In this document: positions 32,000 to 40,217 of the stretch, one piece after another
Position numbering within the stretch: the first letter of the stretch is position 1
Layout of the letters: each line of letters starts with the position of its first letter
Assembly: GCA_012514035.1 (NCBI GenBank)
Contig: JAAZBB010000077.1
Span: 33,916 to 97,915 of the forward strand
Origin: Lentisphaerota bacterium
GTDB taxonomy: Bacteria > Verrucomicrobiota > Kiritimatiellia > CAIQIC01 > Lenti-01
Length of the DNA stretch: 64,000 nucleotides
Direction of reading: 5' to 3'
The notes under the pieces: model-generated
Seen by the model: only the letters and a program-made list of their open reading frames with translations
Database searches by the model: none
Told to the model about the DNA's origin: nothing
Position numbers and translations under genes: made by a program

Positions 32000-33100
32000 A
32001 TGTCCGTCACGTATCCCACCGAACTCGAAGCCTGCTGGTTGAAGGTCGCCGCCGCCGAAACGCACGCAAGCGCCGTCCGCGATGTCCTGCACCGGCTGCG
32101 GCCGGACATCGTCCGCCTGGCCGACCGTTTTACCACCGGACGAGCCGAAGCCGCGGCCGCCCCCTATCTGAAGGACACCCGCGCCTGCGCCGCCTATTCC
32201 CTGTTTTTCGCCCCCCAGACTCATGCCCGGCTGACGCATATTCTTGCCGAACTGCCGCCTTTCCCGGAAACGGTCCGGCCGTTGCGCGTGCTCGACCTCG
32301 GCGCGGGCACCGGGGCCGCCTCGTGGGCGCTGCTGGACCATCTTGGCCGGCGCCCGGTCGCGCTCACGGCCTGGGACCACTCCCGCGCCGCCCTGCGCGG
32401 CCTTCACAACCTCTTCGAGGCCCTGCGCACCCCGCGCTGGCCGGACACCACCCTGCGAACGAATGCCGCCCCGCTCGAAGACTTTGATCCCGGTGACGAT
32501 TCCTTCGATGTCGTCCTCCTGCACTACGTCCTCAACGAGTTTGCCCCCGCCAGCCGCCGGCTGGTTCTTACCCGTGCGGCGCGCGCCCTGTCACCCCGCG
32601 GACGCCTCATCCTGTGCGAACCGTTGCGTCACGAATCCGGCGACTACATGCGGGAACTCCGTGCCTTCGCCCTCGGCGAACTCGGCCTGCACCTGCTGGC
32701 GCCCTGTCCCCACGAGTTCGCCTGCCCTCTGGAAGGTCCCTGCCACGACGTGCGGACCTGGCAAATTTCCCAAGCGCTCCAGATCCTCAATTCCACCCTG
32801 AAGCGCGACCTTCGCCATCTGGCGTATGCCTTCCTGGTGCTCACCCCTGCCGCGCCGCGGCCTGCGCCGGAGGCCATCCGCTGCCGCGTTGTCGGTTCGC
32901 CCACCCAGGCCAAGGGCCAGACTGTGTGTCCGGCGTGCTGTTCCGACGGCCACATCCATCGGCTGCAGCTCCTGCACCGGGATTTCGACACTTTGGGCCG
33001 CAAGGAATTGCGTCATCTCGAGCGCGGCCAGGTCCTGCCTCTCCACGATCTCAGGCCCTTGGGCGAACCCAACCTGTTCCGTGCCACGCCCGCCCGTTGA
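32000..33100 (+). CDS. Rsm22/METTL17-like small-subunit-ribosome-associated methyltransferase
   Basis: The 366-residue protein has a helical N-terminus with TRACAAYSLFFAPQTHARL, the SAM motif VLDLGAGTG (97-105), DVVLLHYVLNE, and the family hallmark CPHEFACPLEGPC (Cys236, 242, 248). A second cysteine group follows (CPACC, 310-314) after LRHLAYAFLVL. In eukaryotic METTL17/Rsm22 a comparable cysteine set binds an Fe-S cluster, so cluster binding is likely here. The family assists small-subunit assembly. The ATG at 32000 is directly after the thiL stop. Confidence 0.85.
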   Translation: MSVTYPTELEACWLKVAAAETHASAVRDVLHRLRPDIVRLADRFTTGRAEAAAAPYLKDTRACAAYSLFFAPQTHARLTHILAELPPFPETVRPLRVLDLGAGTGAASWALLDHLGRRPVALTAWDHSRAALRGLHNLFEALRTPRWPDTTLRTNAAPLEDFDPGDDSFDVVLLHYVLNEFAPASRRLVLTRAARALSPRGRLILCEPLRHESGDYMRELRAFALGELGLHLLAPCPHEFACPLEGPCHDVRTWQISQALQILNSTLKRDLRHLAYAFLVLTPAAPRPAPEAIRCRVVGSPTQAKGQTVCPACCSDGHIHRLQLLHRDFDTLGRKELRHLERGQVLPLHDLRPLGEPNLFRATPAR

Positions 33101-33117
33101 TCCGGTTGCCGCCCCCC

Positions 33118-33146
33118 TTGCATTCACTCCTCTGGAGTGATATGCT
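33118..33146 (+). promoter_or_regulatory. Promoter of second KTSC gene with palindromic spacer
   Basis: TTGCAT (33118-33123) and TATGCT (33141-33146) are separated by exactly 17 bp, and those 17 bp are a perfect inverted repeat TCACTCC-TCT-GGAGTGA. A repressor bound there would cover the promoter core. AGGAG at 33163 serves the ATG at 33176. Confidence 0.6.
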
Positions 33147-33175
33147 TTTGGAAGTAACCCACAGGAGATTTCATC

Positions 33176-33457
33176 ATGAAAAAGACCGCTTTGGCACTCG
33201 CCGCTCTGATGCTTCTGACCGTGGTCGCCGTGGCCGCCGAAATCCTCATGCACCCCGTCGAATCCTCCTTGATCGCCAAGGCGGGCTACGATGCCGAAAC
33301 GCAGACCCTGGCCATTCAACTGGTCAACAGTTCCGACGTCTACAACTACCAAGGCGTGCCTCAGGACATCTATGACGGTTTTCTCGCCGCCGAATCCAAG
33401 GGTTCCTATTACGTTTCGACCATCAAGGCCAAATATCCGGCGTTGAAATCCGAGTAG
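33176..33457 (+). CDS. Secreted KTSC-domain protein (copy 2)
   Basis: The 93-residue protein has a signal peptide (about 1-20, MKKTALALAALMLLTVVAVA) and then a KTSC-like domain: V-E-S-S-L-I-A-K-AGYD, QTLAIQLVNSSDVYNYQGVP, DIYDGFLAAESKGSYYVSTIK. It is closer to the KTSC consensus (Y-N-Y..VP, S-K-G-S-Y) than copy 1 at 3696-3977, with equal length. AGGAG is well placed. It is transcribed alone and may be regulated through the palindrome inside its promoter. A periplasmic location is predicted; the role is unknown. Confidence 0.78.
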   Translation: MKKTALALAALMLLTVVAVAAEILMHPVESSLIAKAGYDAETQTLAIQLVNSSDVYNYQGVPQDIYDGFLAAESKGSYYVSTIKAKYPALKSE

Positions 33458-33472
33458 CCCCGTCGGCTTGTT

Positions 33473-34135
33473 TCAGCCCTTGCGCAGCACGTTCACCCGC
33501 GGATTGCCGCGGGTGAGCGCATGGAGCTCGAACGCGGCGAAAATCCATTCCAGCGTTTGCTGGTGGTAGAACACCACGTGGGTTTCGTCGCTGGCATATC
33601 CCCACGTCCGGAACAATTCCAGGTCGGTCCACAGAGCCGTCATCACCACGAGAATGCCGCCGGGCTTGAGCAACGCAAGCATCCGCCGCCATTCCGCCGC
33701 CGGCTCGTGGAAATGCTCGACCACCTCGGTCGCAAACAGGAAATCGAACAGGTCCGCGGGCCATGCGGGATAAAAAAAAGGGTCGTAGTTTGCGCACGAC
33801 AGTCCCTCGGCCTGCAGCATTCCACTGAGCGTGGGGGTATGCCCGCAGCCGTAATCCAGGCCGCGCATCCCCGGATGCAGAAACGGCCGGGCCGGCTCCA
33901 CCGCCTGCCGCAAAAAGGCCACGTAGCCCGCATCCCCGGGCCCGTTGCGATGCTTGGCATAGCGGGCCTTCTCCGCCGCCGGCGTCGGCCGGAATTCCGG
34001 CTCCACGAAAATCAACCTGCACCGCCCGCACAACCGGTGCCGGCGGCGATTGCGATCGACGAGCCGCGCAAACGGTCCGGCCGCCCCGCAGAGCGGACAA
34101 GTCCAGAAAGCCGGCTGGCGGAGATCCCTTTGCAT
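33473..34135 (-). CDS. Zinc-ribbon SAM-dependent methyltransferase
   Basis: The 220-residue protein starts with a four-cysteine zinc ribbon (CPLCG about 13-17, CGRC about 36-39), followed by a class I methyltransferase domain: LDYGCGHTPTLSGML (motif I), FATEVVEHFHEPAAEW and LLKPGGILVVMT. This layout occurs in small-molecule and glycan or natural-product methyltransferases. It has no Shine-Dalgarno sequence before ATG 34135; a start at 34171 is possible. It faces away from the adenosyltransferase gene. Confidence 0.8.
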   Translation of the reverse strand: MQRDLRQPAFWTCPLCGAAGPFARLVDRNRRRHRLCGRCRLIFVEPEFRPTPAAEKARYAKHRNGPGDAGYVAFLRQAVEPARPFLHPGMRGLDYGCGHTPTLSGMLQAEGLSCANYDPFFYPAWPADLFDFLFATEVVEHFHEPAAEWRRMLALLKPGGILVVMTALWTDLELFRTWGYASDETHVVFYHQQTLEWIFAAFELHALTRGNPRVNVLRKG

Positions 34136-34236
34136 GGTGCTGGCCCCGAACCGTAGCACGCCGCATCCCAAGGGGAAAACAGCGAAATGTTCCGGACTTG
34201 CGCACGGCGGGCCGATTCGGCAATTTTCATTGCGCG

Positions 34237-34713
34237 ATGAGCGATGACGGCTTCACCTTTCTTCCCGGCGGCCTGCGCCTGAAAAAATCCGATCCCCTCT
34301 TTGATTCGTTGGGAGCGCTCGACGAACTCAATGCCGCCCTCGGCCTCTTGCGAGTGGCGCTTGCCGGGGAACCGGACGCGATGCTGATCGAATCCCTGCA
34401 AGGACAGATCCTGCAGGTCGGCAGCGAGCTGGCCAACAGCAAGGCTGCGCTCGGGATGGACGCCGTCATCGCGCTGGAAAAGGAAATTGCCAGCCGCCTG
34501 GCGGGATGGCCCCCGCTGCATGGGTTTGTCAGACCCGGCACGGATGAAGTCACCGCCCGCGCGCACTGGGCCCGCGCCGTCTGCCGCCGGGCCGAACGAG
34601 AACTTGTCCGCGCCCGGGAATCGCATCCCGACCGGATTTTCTCGACAGCCCTCGCCTATCTTGACCGCCTATCGAGCCTGTTATTCGCCATGACGCGGGC
34701 GAAAGAGCAGTAG
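34237..34713 (+). CDS. PduO-type ATP:cob(I)alamin adenosyltransferase
   Basis: The 158-residue enzyme converts cob(I)alamin to adenosylcobalamin. The PduO/MMAB fold is shown by FDSLGALDELNAALGLLR, the glycine loop HGFVRPGTDE, and the active-site helix ARAVCRRAERELVRARE, ending LDRLSSLLFAM. It implies B12-dependent enzymes elsewhere in the genome; none are in the window. The start ATG 34237 is the one next to the first conserved segment, and the track start has 13 extra codons. Confidence 0.88.
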   Translation: MSDDGFTFLPGGLRLKKSDPLFDSLGALDELNAALGLLRVALAGEPDAMLIESLQGQILQVGSELANSKAALGMDAVIALEKEIASRLAGWPPLHGFVRPGTDEVTARAHWARAVCRRAERELVRARESHPDRIFSTALAYLDRLSSLLFAMTRAKEQ

Positions 34714-34738
34714 AAATCACTCGGCGGCACTCGAAAGA

Positions 34739-35677
34739 TCATGGCGGGCTGGAACTTGGCAGGCCGGGTGCAGCCGCATTGCCGGTCGATGCCGCCCCGG
34801 CGGCATCCGGGGACGGATTGATCACCGTCAGCCGGCGGCCCAGGATAATACAATTGAACAGCGCGCGCCCAACCTGGTCGCGCGTGAGAAACGCATTGCT
34901 GCCCGGGACTTCGTTGAGCGAGACCACGGTCTGGGTCAGAATGTCGTAGGTCCGGATCGCCAGCGACTGGAGCGACCACATGGCGGGTTCCTCGATGTCC
35001 ATGTCGGAGGCGAATCGGATCAGCATCTTCCGGTTCTCGACGAAGGCCCATAGTTCGTTGGCAACGGGCGAGAGCGGAGCGACGTGCACGATCTGTTCCC
35101 CGGCCTCCCGCTTTTGCGGATCGAGGCCGAGATGTTCCCGCAGCGCCACCCGCAGCCGCTCGTACATTTCCGCGTCGGGAAATTCCGCCTCCGAACGGGT
35201 CCGGAAGAGATAATTGCGCATCTCCGCCACTGGAATGGTCACGGCCACGGCGCCGGGCGGGGCCTCCGCCGGCACGGGCACGCGCGACACATTGATGATT
35301 CGATACCCCCGGCTTGTCACGTCAATGCCCAGGTCCTCGATCGTGTAATCCGCCTTCTTGACTTGCACCGCGATGCCCCGGAGGGGCAGATCGATTTCGG
35401 CAATCACACTCCGGTCGCCTTCATCCAACTTCACGTCCCGCCGCCAAACGCGAAAAGTGAAATCCTCCCCCCCCGACTCTTGTTCGATGTCGGCCTCGTC
35501 CATGTACCAGCGGTAGAGATGCCGCACGATCTCGAAAAGGTACGTGGGCTCGGTCAATTCAGCGGGTGGAGCGAATGAGGCGGCGGGCGGCGCGGGTTCG
35601 GCGCTGGCGGGCACCTCCTCCTGCGCACAGGCGGCGGCAGCAACAACCAGAAGCCCGATGGCTGCAATCGATTTCAT
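34739..35677 (-). CDS. Secreted protein of unknown function
   Basis: The 312-residue protein has a signal peptide (MKSIAAIGLLVVAAAACAQ; the Cys17 context is a weak lipobox). A proline/alanine-rich stretch is followed by a soluble domain with LFEIVRHLYRWYMDEADIEQ, then a C-terminal helical part (NEVPGSNAFLTRDQVGRALF). I recognise no family. Its ATG overlaps the stop of the next gene upstream (ATGA) and GAAAGGA precedes it, so it is the third gene of the solute-binding-protein operon and probably acts with the 35674-36360 product in the periplasm. The track start is far too early. Confidence 0.7.
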   Translation of the reverse strand: MKSIAAIGLLVVAAAACAQEEVPASAEPAPPAASFAPPAELTEPTYLFEIVRHLYRWYMDEADIEQESGGEDFTFRVWRRDVKLDEGDRSVIAEIDLPLRGIAVQVKKADYTIEDLGIDVTSRGYRIINVSRVPVPAEAPPGAVAVTIPVAEMRNYLFRTRSEAEFPDAEMYERLRVALREHLGLDPQKREAGEQIVHVAPLSPVANELWAFVENRKMLIRFASDMDIEEPAMWSLQSLAIRTYDILTQTVVSLNEVPGSNAFLTRDQVGRALFNCIILGRRLTVINPSPDAAGAASTGNAAAPGLPSSSPP

Positions 35678-36360
35678 TGGGGGTCCTTTCGCAGGGTGAA
35701 AAAGCGGTTGCCGCCCAGCAGGCCTTGCTGGGCGTCGGGGATTTTCACGAAGTTGCCGCCTGGACTGTAGTAGTCCTTCCCGGTCATCCAGGAATACGCC
35801 CGCCCGGTCACCGCAATTTGGTTCACGATGGTGAGTCCGGCGAACCGGTCTGCCCCGGGAATACCGCTGCTCAAATAGGCGTTGGCCAAGCCCTGTCCGA
35901 AGGCCAGCAGGCTGGCAAAGCGCCCCGGCTTGCCCCCGCTGTTGGCGATTTTGAGCAGATTCCGGATCCGTTCCTCCACCCGCGGCGCCGTTGCCGGTTT
36001 CCCCGCCGCATCCTTGAAGAAGCCCTCGCACTGGTTTTTCGCCGTGATCACGTCCAGGATGTTCTGCGAGCGGATCGCCGCGATTTCCTCCTGCTTGTAG
36101 CCCTCCGGTATATGGTTCATGCGGGAATGCAGCACCCAGAGGATCGAGAGCATCGTGGCCTTCGTATCGTCCTCGCTCAAGTAACCCCGTTCCCCCGGAA
36201 ACGGCGACTCGTTGACCAATAGCCGCGCCAGATAGCCCGAAGCAGTCGAAGCCGGTTCCAAGCTGGCAAATTGGGCCATGGCCGCGCTGGCGACACACAA
36301 CCACACCCCCGCGACGCCGGAGATGAAGGACCATCTGCGTTTTGTTTTCAGCATTTTCAT
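35674..36360 (-). CDS. Secreted protein of unknown function, possibly lysozyme/cell-wall-hydrolase-like
   Basis: The 228-residue protein has a positively charged N-terminus and signal peptide (about 1-29, ending ASAAMAQ). The mature part contains NESPFPGERGYLSEDDTKATM, WVLHSRMNHIPEGYKQEEI, and QNILDVITAKNQCEGFF. The order acidic residue-Gly, a helix giving W-V-L-x-x-R, then an 'I-x-D-V-I..x-Q-x-x-G-F' segment recalls SleB-type cell-wall hydrolases, but the match is loose. The start (MKMLKTKRRW) is 75 bp downstream of the solute-binding-protein stop. Coupled by ATGA to the following gene. Confidence 0.65.
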   Translation of the reverse strand: MKMLKTKRRWSFISGVAGVWLCVASAAMAQFASLEPASTASGYLARLLVNESPFPGERGYLSEDDTKATMLSILWVLHSRMNHIPEGYKQEEIAAIRSQNILDVITAKNQCEGFFKDAAGKPATAPRVEERIRNLLKIANSGGKPGRFASLLAFGQGLANAYLSSGIPGADRFAGLTIVNQIAVTGRAYSWMTGKDYYSPGGNFVKIPDAQQGLLGGNRFFTLRKDPQ

Positions 36361-36434
36361 GCCGGGATGCCGGTCGCCGGTCGCGGACTCAAGGAGCAGG
36401 TCCTGCCCCCGGCGGGGTGGCCGACGGCCGGATT

Positions 36435-37238
36435 TTACTTGTGGTCCGGGGGGACTGCGCCGTGCCCGTTCCACGCCTCGATCAAAGCCGGCCGATAAGG
36501 CAGCCAGCGGTCGAGGATCCGGTCCAGCAGGCCGCTGGCGCGCCAGCGCGCCAGGGCGGCGTTCACCTGTTGCCGCAATTCGACATCGTCCGGCCGCACC
36601 GCCCAGGCCAGCTGTTGCGCTTGCAAGGGGATGGGCACCAGTTCCAGCTTGGCTTCGTTGCGTGTGACGAGATCCATCGCCGCTGCCAGATCATCCACGT
36701 AGAGATCGATGCGCTTGCTGGCCAGATGGAACACCGCGTCGTCGGGAGAAGCCAATGGCAGGATCCGGCCGTTTGTGAATCGGCGTCGGACGAAAATGTC
36801 CGCCGAGGTATTCTGCAAGATGCCGATGTCCGCGGCCGCCCCGATGACCTCCGCGGCGGAGGCATAGCGGCTTGCTTCGCCGCGGCGCGTCACCGCGATC
36901 AGGGGGTTGTCCATATAGGGATCGCAGAAGGCCGCCCGGGCCTGTCGCGGCGGCGTGACGGTCAGGCCCGTCATCAGGATATCGACCTTCCCGGCCGCCA
37001 GCTCGTCGAACTGCCGCTCCCACGGCACGGAAATCAATTTCAACTCCAGCCCCAGATCCCGCGCCAGTTGGTCTGCAAAATCACACTCCGCGCCTGCCGC
37101 CTTGCCGTCCCGCATCATGGCCAGCGGCGGATAGTTCGGTGTCATCCCCACCCACAGCACCGGTTTCGAGCCCGGCATCGTCGCGCACGATGAACCCATC
37201 AGGGAAACCAAGACCACCGCCATCCACCGTCTATTCAT
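36435..37238 (-). CDS. Family 3 periplasmic solute-binding protein
   Basis: The 267-residue protein has a signal peptide with a weak lipobox around Cys18 (LMGSSC). The binding-protein fold is clear: LWVGMTPNYPPLAMM, GAECDFADQLARDLGLEL, FDELAAGKVDILMTGLTVTP and AWAVRPDDVELRQQVNAAL. Family 3 proteins bind amino acids or opines. No permease or ATPase gene is adjacent, so it may serve a distant transporter or act as a sensor. AAGGAGG precedes the ATG. First gene of a three-gene operon with two unknown secreted proteins. Confidence 0.88.
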   Translation of the reverse strand: MNRRWMAVVLVSLMGSSCATMPGSKPVLWVGMTPNYPPLAMMRDGKAAGAECDFADQLARDLGLELKLISVPWERQFDELAAGKVDILMTGLTVTPPRQARAAFCDPYMDNPLIAVTRRGEASRYASAAEVIGAAADIGILQNTSADIFVRRRFTNGRILPLASPDDAVFHLASKRIDLYVDDLAAAMDLVTRNEAKLELVPIPLQAQQLAWAVRPDDVELRQQVNAALARWRASGLLDRILDRWLPYRPALIEAWNGHGAVPPDHK

Positions 37239-37395
37239 CGCCCAGCCTCCTTGCCCGTCAACGGATGTTTCTGTCGGCTGAGGGTGTCAGAACCAGGCCG
37301 GGAAAGCAAGAACGGGAGACCCTGGAACGCGGTCCGCACCTCCGGGAACCCTGCTCGATCCGAATACCAACAGGATTCAAATCGAACGGAAGGGT

Positions 37396-37479
37396 ATGGA
37401 CATGACTTGGATTAATCCGCCGCCCTTCTTCGGTACGCATATCGACCTGGCCGCTTCCCGCGGCCAGGTTTTGTTTTGA
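37396..37479 (+). CDS. Possible 25-27 residue peptide overlapping a terminator
   Basis: ATG at 37396 and, better, ATG at 37402 with GGAAGGG 7 bp upstream open a frame MTWINPPPFFGTHIDLAASR plus GQVLF, stopping in the T-tract of the terminator. No homologue is known to me. It could be a real small peptide, a leader, or chance inside a small RNA. Confidence 0.2.
   Translation: MDMTWINPPPFFGTHIDLAASRGQVLF
37445..37477 (+). terminator. Perfect intrinsic terminator, plus strand
   Basis: A 10 bp perfect stem (ACCTGGCCGC / GCGGCCAGGT), 5-nt loop, then TTTTGTTTT. There is no annotated plus-strand gene upstream: both flanking genes are on the minus strand. It implies a plus-strand transcript starting in 37239-37440. 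Confidence 0.75.
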
Positions 37480-37783
37480 ACCGCGGCGGCTGATCCATGC
37501 GCGCCTCCATCTCGTTCCGACGCGCCTGGAGCCGGGACGCCCTCGTCCCGATGGCCCTTGCCCGTCCCCTTCCGATTCCGGCTCACCCGGAGAGTTCGCA
37601 TCTGCCATTTCCCGATCCAAAACCCATGGCTCGAATCCGTTTTCGATCCCGGGCAGTTGCACATTTTGCGGATGCACAGGAAGCGATTGGAGGTGCGGGA
37701 CACCCAAATCCGCACGATTCCCAAATCCACCCTTTGCCAATCACCCGCAGGCAACTGGCCTGCGGCGGGATGTTGAACTCAGG

Positions 37784-37812
37784 AAAAGGCCGCCCGGGGA
37801 ACCGGGCGGCCT
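37784..37812 (-). terminator. Intrinsic terminator of the porin gene
   Basis: On the minus strand, AGGCCGCCCGG pairs over 11 bp with CCGGGCGGCCT across a 4-nt loop and is followed by TTTTCC. It lies 25 bp beyond the porin stop codon. Confidence 0.8.
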
Positions 37813-37836
37813 CAACCTGCGAACCTTGGACTGATC

Positions 37837-39012
37837 CTAGAAGGAATACTTCATGGCCACCTGCACGCGGTCGCTGGAGGCGTCCGGCTTCTCCAGGTAG
37901 TCGGTGGTCATGCGCGCGTATTCCGCCATCGCGGTGACGGCGGGAGTCAGTTTGTAGGCCACGTTGACCAGGTACATTTCGTTCTTGGAGCGCATGCCGG
38001 GACTGAGATCTTCATCATCGGGATCATCCACGGAATAGCCCAGTCCGATGGACAGCTTGTCGTTAGGATCGTAGAGCAGCTGCGCCCAGCCGCCGGCGGC
38101 CTCGATTTCGGTGCCCAAGGCGGTATTCACGCCCTGCCCGACGCCCCCGTAATAGGTGTCCAGGTTCGCGCCCTGCCAGATGTTGCCCTGCAGGCCGAGA
38201 CATTTGGTCAGGGGCAGGAAAACAGAGCCCTGGATGGACCAGGTGTCGTAATCGGCGGAATCATTCGCGGTGACCACCTTGTTGCTGTCAACGGCATCCA
38301 CGGTTTCCTGCCCGAAGTGGCCGGAGACGGCCAAGCGGGCGGGCTTTTCGGCCCACAGTTTCTGATGCAGCGCCACGTTGAACTGAGCCGTGGGGAATTC
38401 GGCATCCGCGCCGTCATCGGTGCCGCCGCCGTCCAGATCTTCGCCGACGGTCTGGGCCGCGGCGACCCTGGCCACGATCTTGGTGGCATCGCTGATCTTG
38501 AGTTCCTGGGTCAGCCGGGCCTGGGGCCGGCGCAGGCCCAGCGCCCCCGCATCCGCCAGATAGGCGAAATTGACGATGCGGGGAATCACCTCGATGAAGG
38601 TTTCCCAGTCCTGGCCGGCGCGCAGCGCGAAGCCCGAGGAATGGGCCACATCCACAAACGCCAGCCGGATGCGCGGACTGTAGGAATTGGGGTTGCCCGA
38701 CCCGTAGAAGTCCGTTTCGATTTTGCCCATGGTCTTCCAGGCGCCGACATCAGGGCCGAAGATATTCAGGCCCAGGCGGCTTTCGCGCGCGCCGACATGG
38801 AACTGGGCGTCCTCCTCGCCGGCCGCTTCGGGCAGGACAAAGAAGGCGAAATCGGCCTTCGGGGCCGTGGCCTGGGTTTCATAGGACATGTCAGCCCGGA
38901 CATAGCCGTAGATTTGCAGGCGCAGGTCGCCGGCGTCTTTCAGGGTGACTTCGAGGGCCAGAGCGGGAACCGCCAGGCATAAGACCAGAGCAAGGACCGT
39001 CAGGAATCTCAT
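37837..39012 (-). CDS. Outer-membrane porin (DcaP-like trimeric type)
   Basis: The 391-residue protein has a signal peptide (MRFLTVLALVLCLAVPALA), then LRLQIYGYVRADMSYET, typical of the first strand of DcaP-like or OprP-type porins. It continues with about 16 alternating strands ending in MKYSF. The repeated GKIETDFYG and RLAFVDV segments support a sugar/anion-porin-like barrel. The ATG at 39012 is decided by a perfect AAGGAGG eight bases upstream. It has its own promoter (39055-39084) and terminator, so it is a monocistronic, probably abundant protein. It is divergent from superoxide reductase. Confidence 0.85.
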   Translation of the reverse strand: MRFLTVLALVLCLAVPALALEVTLKDAGDLRLQIYGYVRADMSYETQATAPKADFAFFVLPEAAGEEDAQFHVGARESRLGLNIFGPDVGAWKTMGKIETDFYGSGNPNSYSPRIRLAFVDVAHSSGFALRAGQDWETFIEVIPRIVNFAYLADAGALGLRRPQARLTQELKISDATKIVARVAAAQTVGEDLDGGGTDDGADAEFPTAQFNVALHQKLWAEKPARLAVSGHFGQETVDAVDSNKVVTANDSADYDTWSIQGSVFLPLTKCLGLQGNIWQGANLDTYYGGVGQGVNTALGTEIEAAGGWAQLLYDPNDKLSIGLGYSVDDPDDEDLSPGMRSKNEMYLVNVAYKLTPAVTAMAEYARMTTDYLEKPDASSDRVQVAMKYSF

Positions 39013-39054
39013 GCGGAACCTCCTTGGATGCACTTTATCTCTTATTTGCCTAGG

Positions 39055-39084
39055 ATTCTTTCATTAGAAACAAGGACGGGTCAA
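39055..39084 (-). promoter_or_regulatory. Porin promoter
   Basis: Minus strand TTGACC, 18 bp spacer, AAGAAT, leaving a ~35-40 nt leader with AAGGAGG. Confidence 0.45.
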
Positions 39085-39192
39085 CTTCCATTCTCAACTT
39101 TTTTTTGCCAACTTTTTTGCCCGGTCCGGGTGGCATCTCCGGCAGAAGCATGCTACCGTAGGGCCTTCAGAACCTTATACCAGGAGAACAAC

Positions 39193-39588
39193 ATGTCCGA
39201 ATTCAGCAGCACCATTCAAAATGCCGATTGGAAAGTCGAGAAACACGCACCGGTGATCGAGGCTCCGGATCAAGTCCAGGCCGGGGATTTTTTCACGGTG
39301 AGCGCGGGCCTGGGCAAGGCGATCGCCCATCCCAACACCGTCCAGCACTACATCGCCTGGATTTCCCTGTACTTTCTGCCCGACGGCGCCAAGCTGCCCA
39401 TCCAGCTTGCCCACGCCGAATTCAAGGCCCATGGCGACTCGACCACCGACCAGCCCGGGCCCGCCCTGACGAATCCCAGCATGATGGCCAACATCAAGCT
39501 GGCCAAGTCGGGCACACTCCAGGCGGTGGCCTACTGTAACATCCACGGCGTCTGGCAGTCCGCCAAGGCTATCCAGGTCCAGGCCTAG
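39193..39588 (+). CDS. Superoxide reductase (neelaredoxin type, single iron centre)
   Basis: The 131-residue protein reduces superoxide to hydrogen peroxide without making oxygen, a defence of anaerobes. All centre II ligands are visible: His18 in EKHAPVIE (with the gating Glu16), His46 in AHPNT, His52 in QHYIAW, and Cys115/His118 in YCNIHGVW. It lacks the N-terminal rubredoxin-like CxxC domain of desulfoferrodoxin, so it is class II. The ATG at 39193 has AGGAGAA upstream. The leader contains a duplicated CAACTTTTTT-GCC tract (about 39094-39122). It is transcribed away from the porin gene. Confidence 0.95.
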   Translation: MSEFSSTIQNADWKVEKHAPVIEAPDQVQAGDFFTVSAGLGKAIAHPNTVQHYIAWISLYFLPDGAKLPIQLAHAEFKAHGDSTTDQPGPALTNPSMMANIKLAKSGTLQAVAYCNIHGVWQSAKAIQVQA

Positions 39589-39740
39589 GCCTTGGATCTT
39601 GGGCGTTGGATATTCGGGTTTGGAACTCGATATCCACGAACCCATATCCCGTTCCCAACCGGACAAGTCAAGGCTGCGCAACGGGCGGAGGGGGTTTTCG
39701 CTTTCCGTCCGTTGGCGCGATTTGCTAATAGGGTGGGCCC

Positions 39741-40217
39741 ATGACGACCCGCATTCGCCTGTTTGATGCCGCATTCATGGACCGGCTCGCTGCCGCCGCC
39801 GCCGCGGCGCCGCGGCGGCGGCAGAATTTCAACCTGCACTCCGCGGATGATCATCCCTGCCACCGGTTCTTCAACGCCATGTGCGCCGATACCTATGTGG
39901 CCCCGCACCGCCACCTCGCGCCCGCCAAGGACGAGACCCTTGTGCTGCTGCGCGGGCTTCTCGGCGTGGTGATCTTCGACGCGCAAGGCCAGGTCGAACA
40001 TTCATCCACGCTGCGCCCCGGCATGGTCGCGGATGTACCGCACGGCATCTTCCATACCTGGGTTGCGCTGGAGGATGGCACCATCTTCCTGGAGGCCAAG
40101 GCCGGACCCTACCTGCCGCTCCAACCCGCTGAAAAAGCGCCGTTTGCCCCGCCCGAGGGCGATCCGCGCGCCCCCGCATACCTGTCCTGGCTCAAGTCAC
40201 TTTGCCCGGTTCCATGA
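39741..40217 (+). CDS. WbuC-family cupin protein
   Basis: The 158-residue cupin has the metal-binding pattern PHRHLAPAKDETLVLLRG and VPHGIFHTWVALEDG. The N-terminal RRRQNFNLHSADDHPCHRFFNAM is the WbuC signature. WbuC genes often sit in O-antigen loci, and a sugar-nucleotide role is suspected but unproved. The stop overlaps the next start (ATGA at 40214), so it is coupled to the GH13 enzyme. The 150 bp before it holds a TGGATAT/ATATCCA hairpin (39607-39636) but no clear promoter. Confidence 0.8.
   Translation: MTTRIRLFDAAFMDRLAAAAAAAPRRRQNFNLHSADDHPCHRFFNAMCADTYVAPHRHLAPAKDETLVLLRGLLGVVIFDAQGQVEHSSTLRPGMVADVPHGIFHTWVALEDGTIFLEAKAGPYLPLQPAEKAPFAPPEGDPRAPAYLSWLKSLCPVP

Larger units (their letters stand above)
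37239..37836. other. 598 bp intergenic region with two terminators and a possible tiny gene
   Basis: The 160- and 125-residue track frames here are compositional shadows without motifs. The region holds a plus-strand terminator (37445-37477), a 27-codon frame ending inside it, an 8 bp stem hairpin without T-tract (CCGCAGGC/GCCTGCGG, 37745-37765) and the porin terminator (37784-37812). Confidence 0.6.

Noticed and set aside
37258-37740. 160-codon minus-strand frame in the large gap
   Set aside because: No Shine-Dalgarno sequence or domain, and it reads through a plus-strand terminator.
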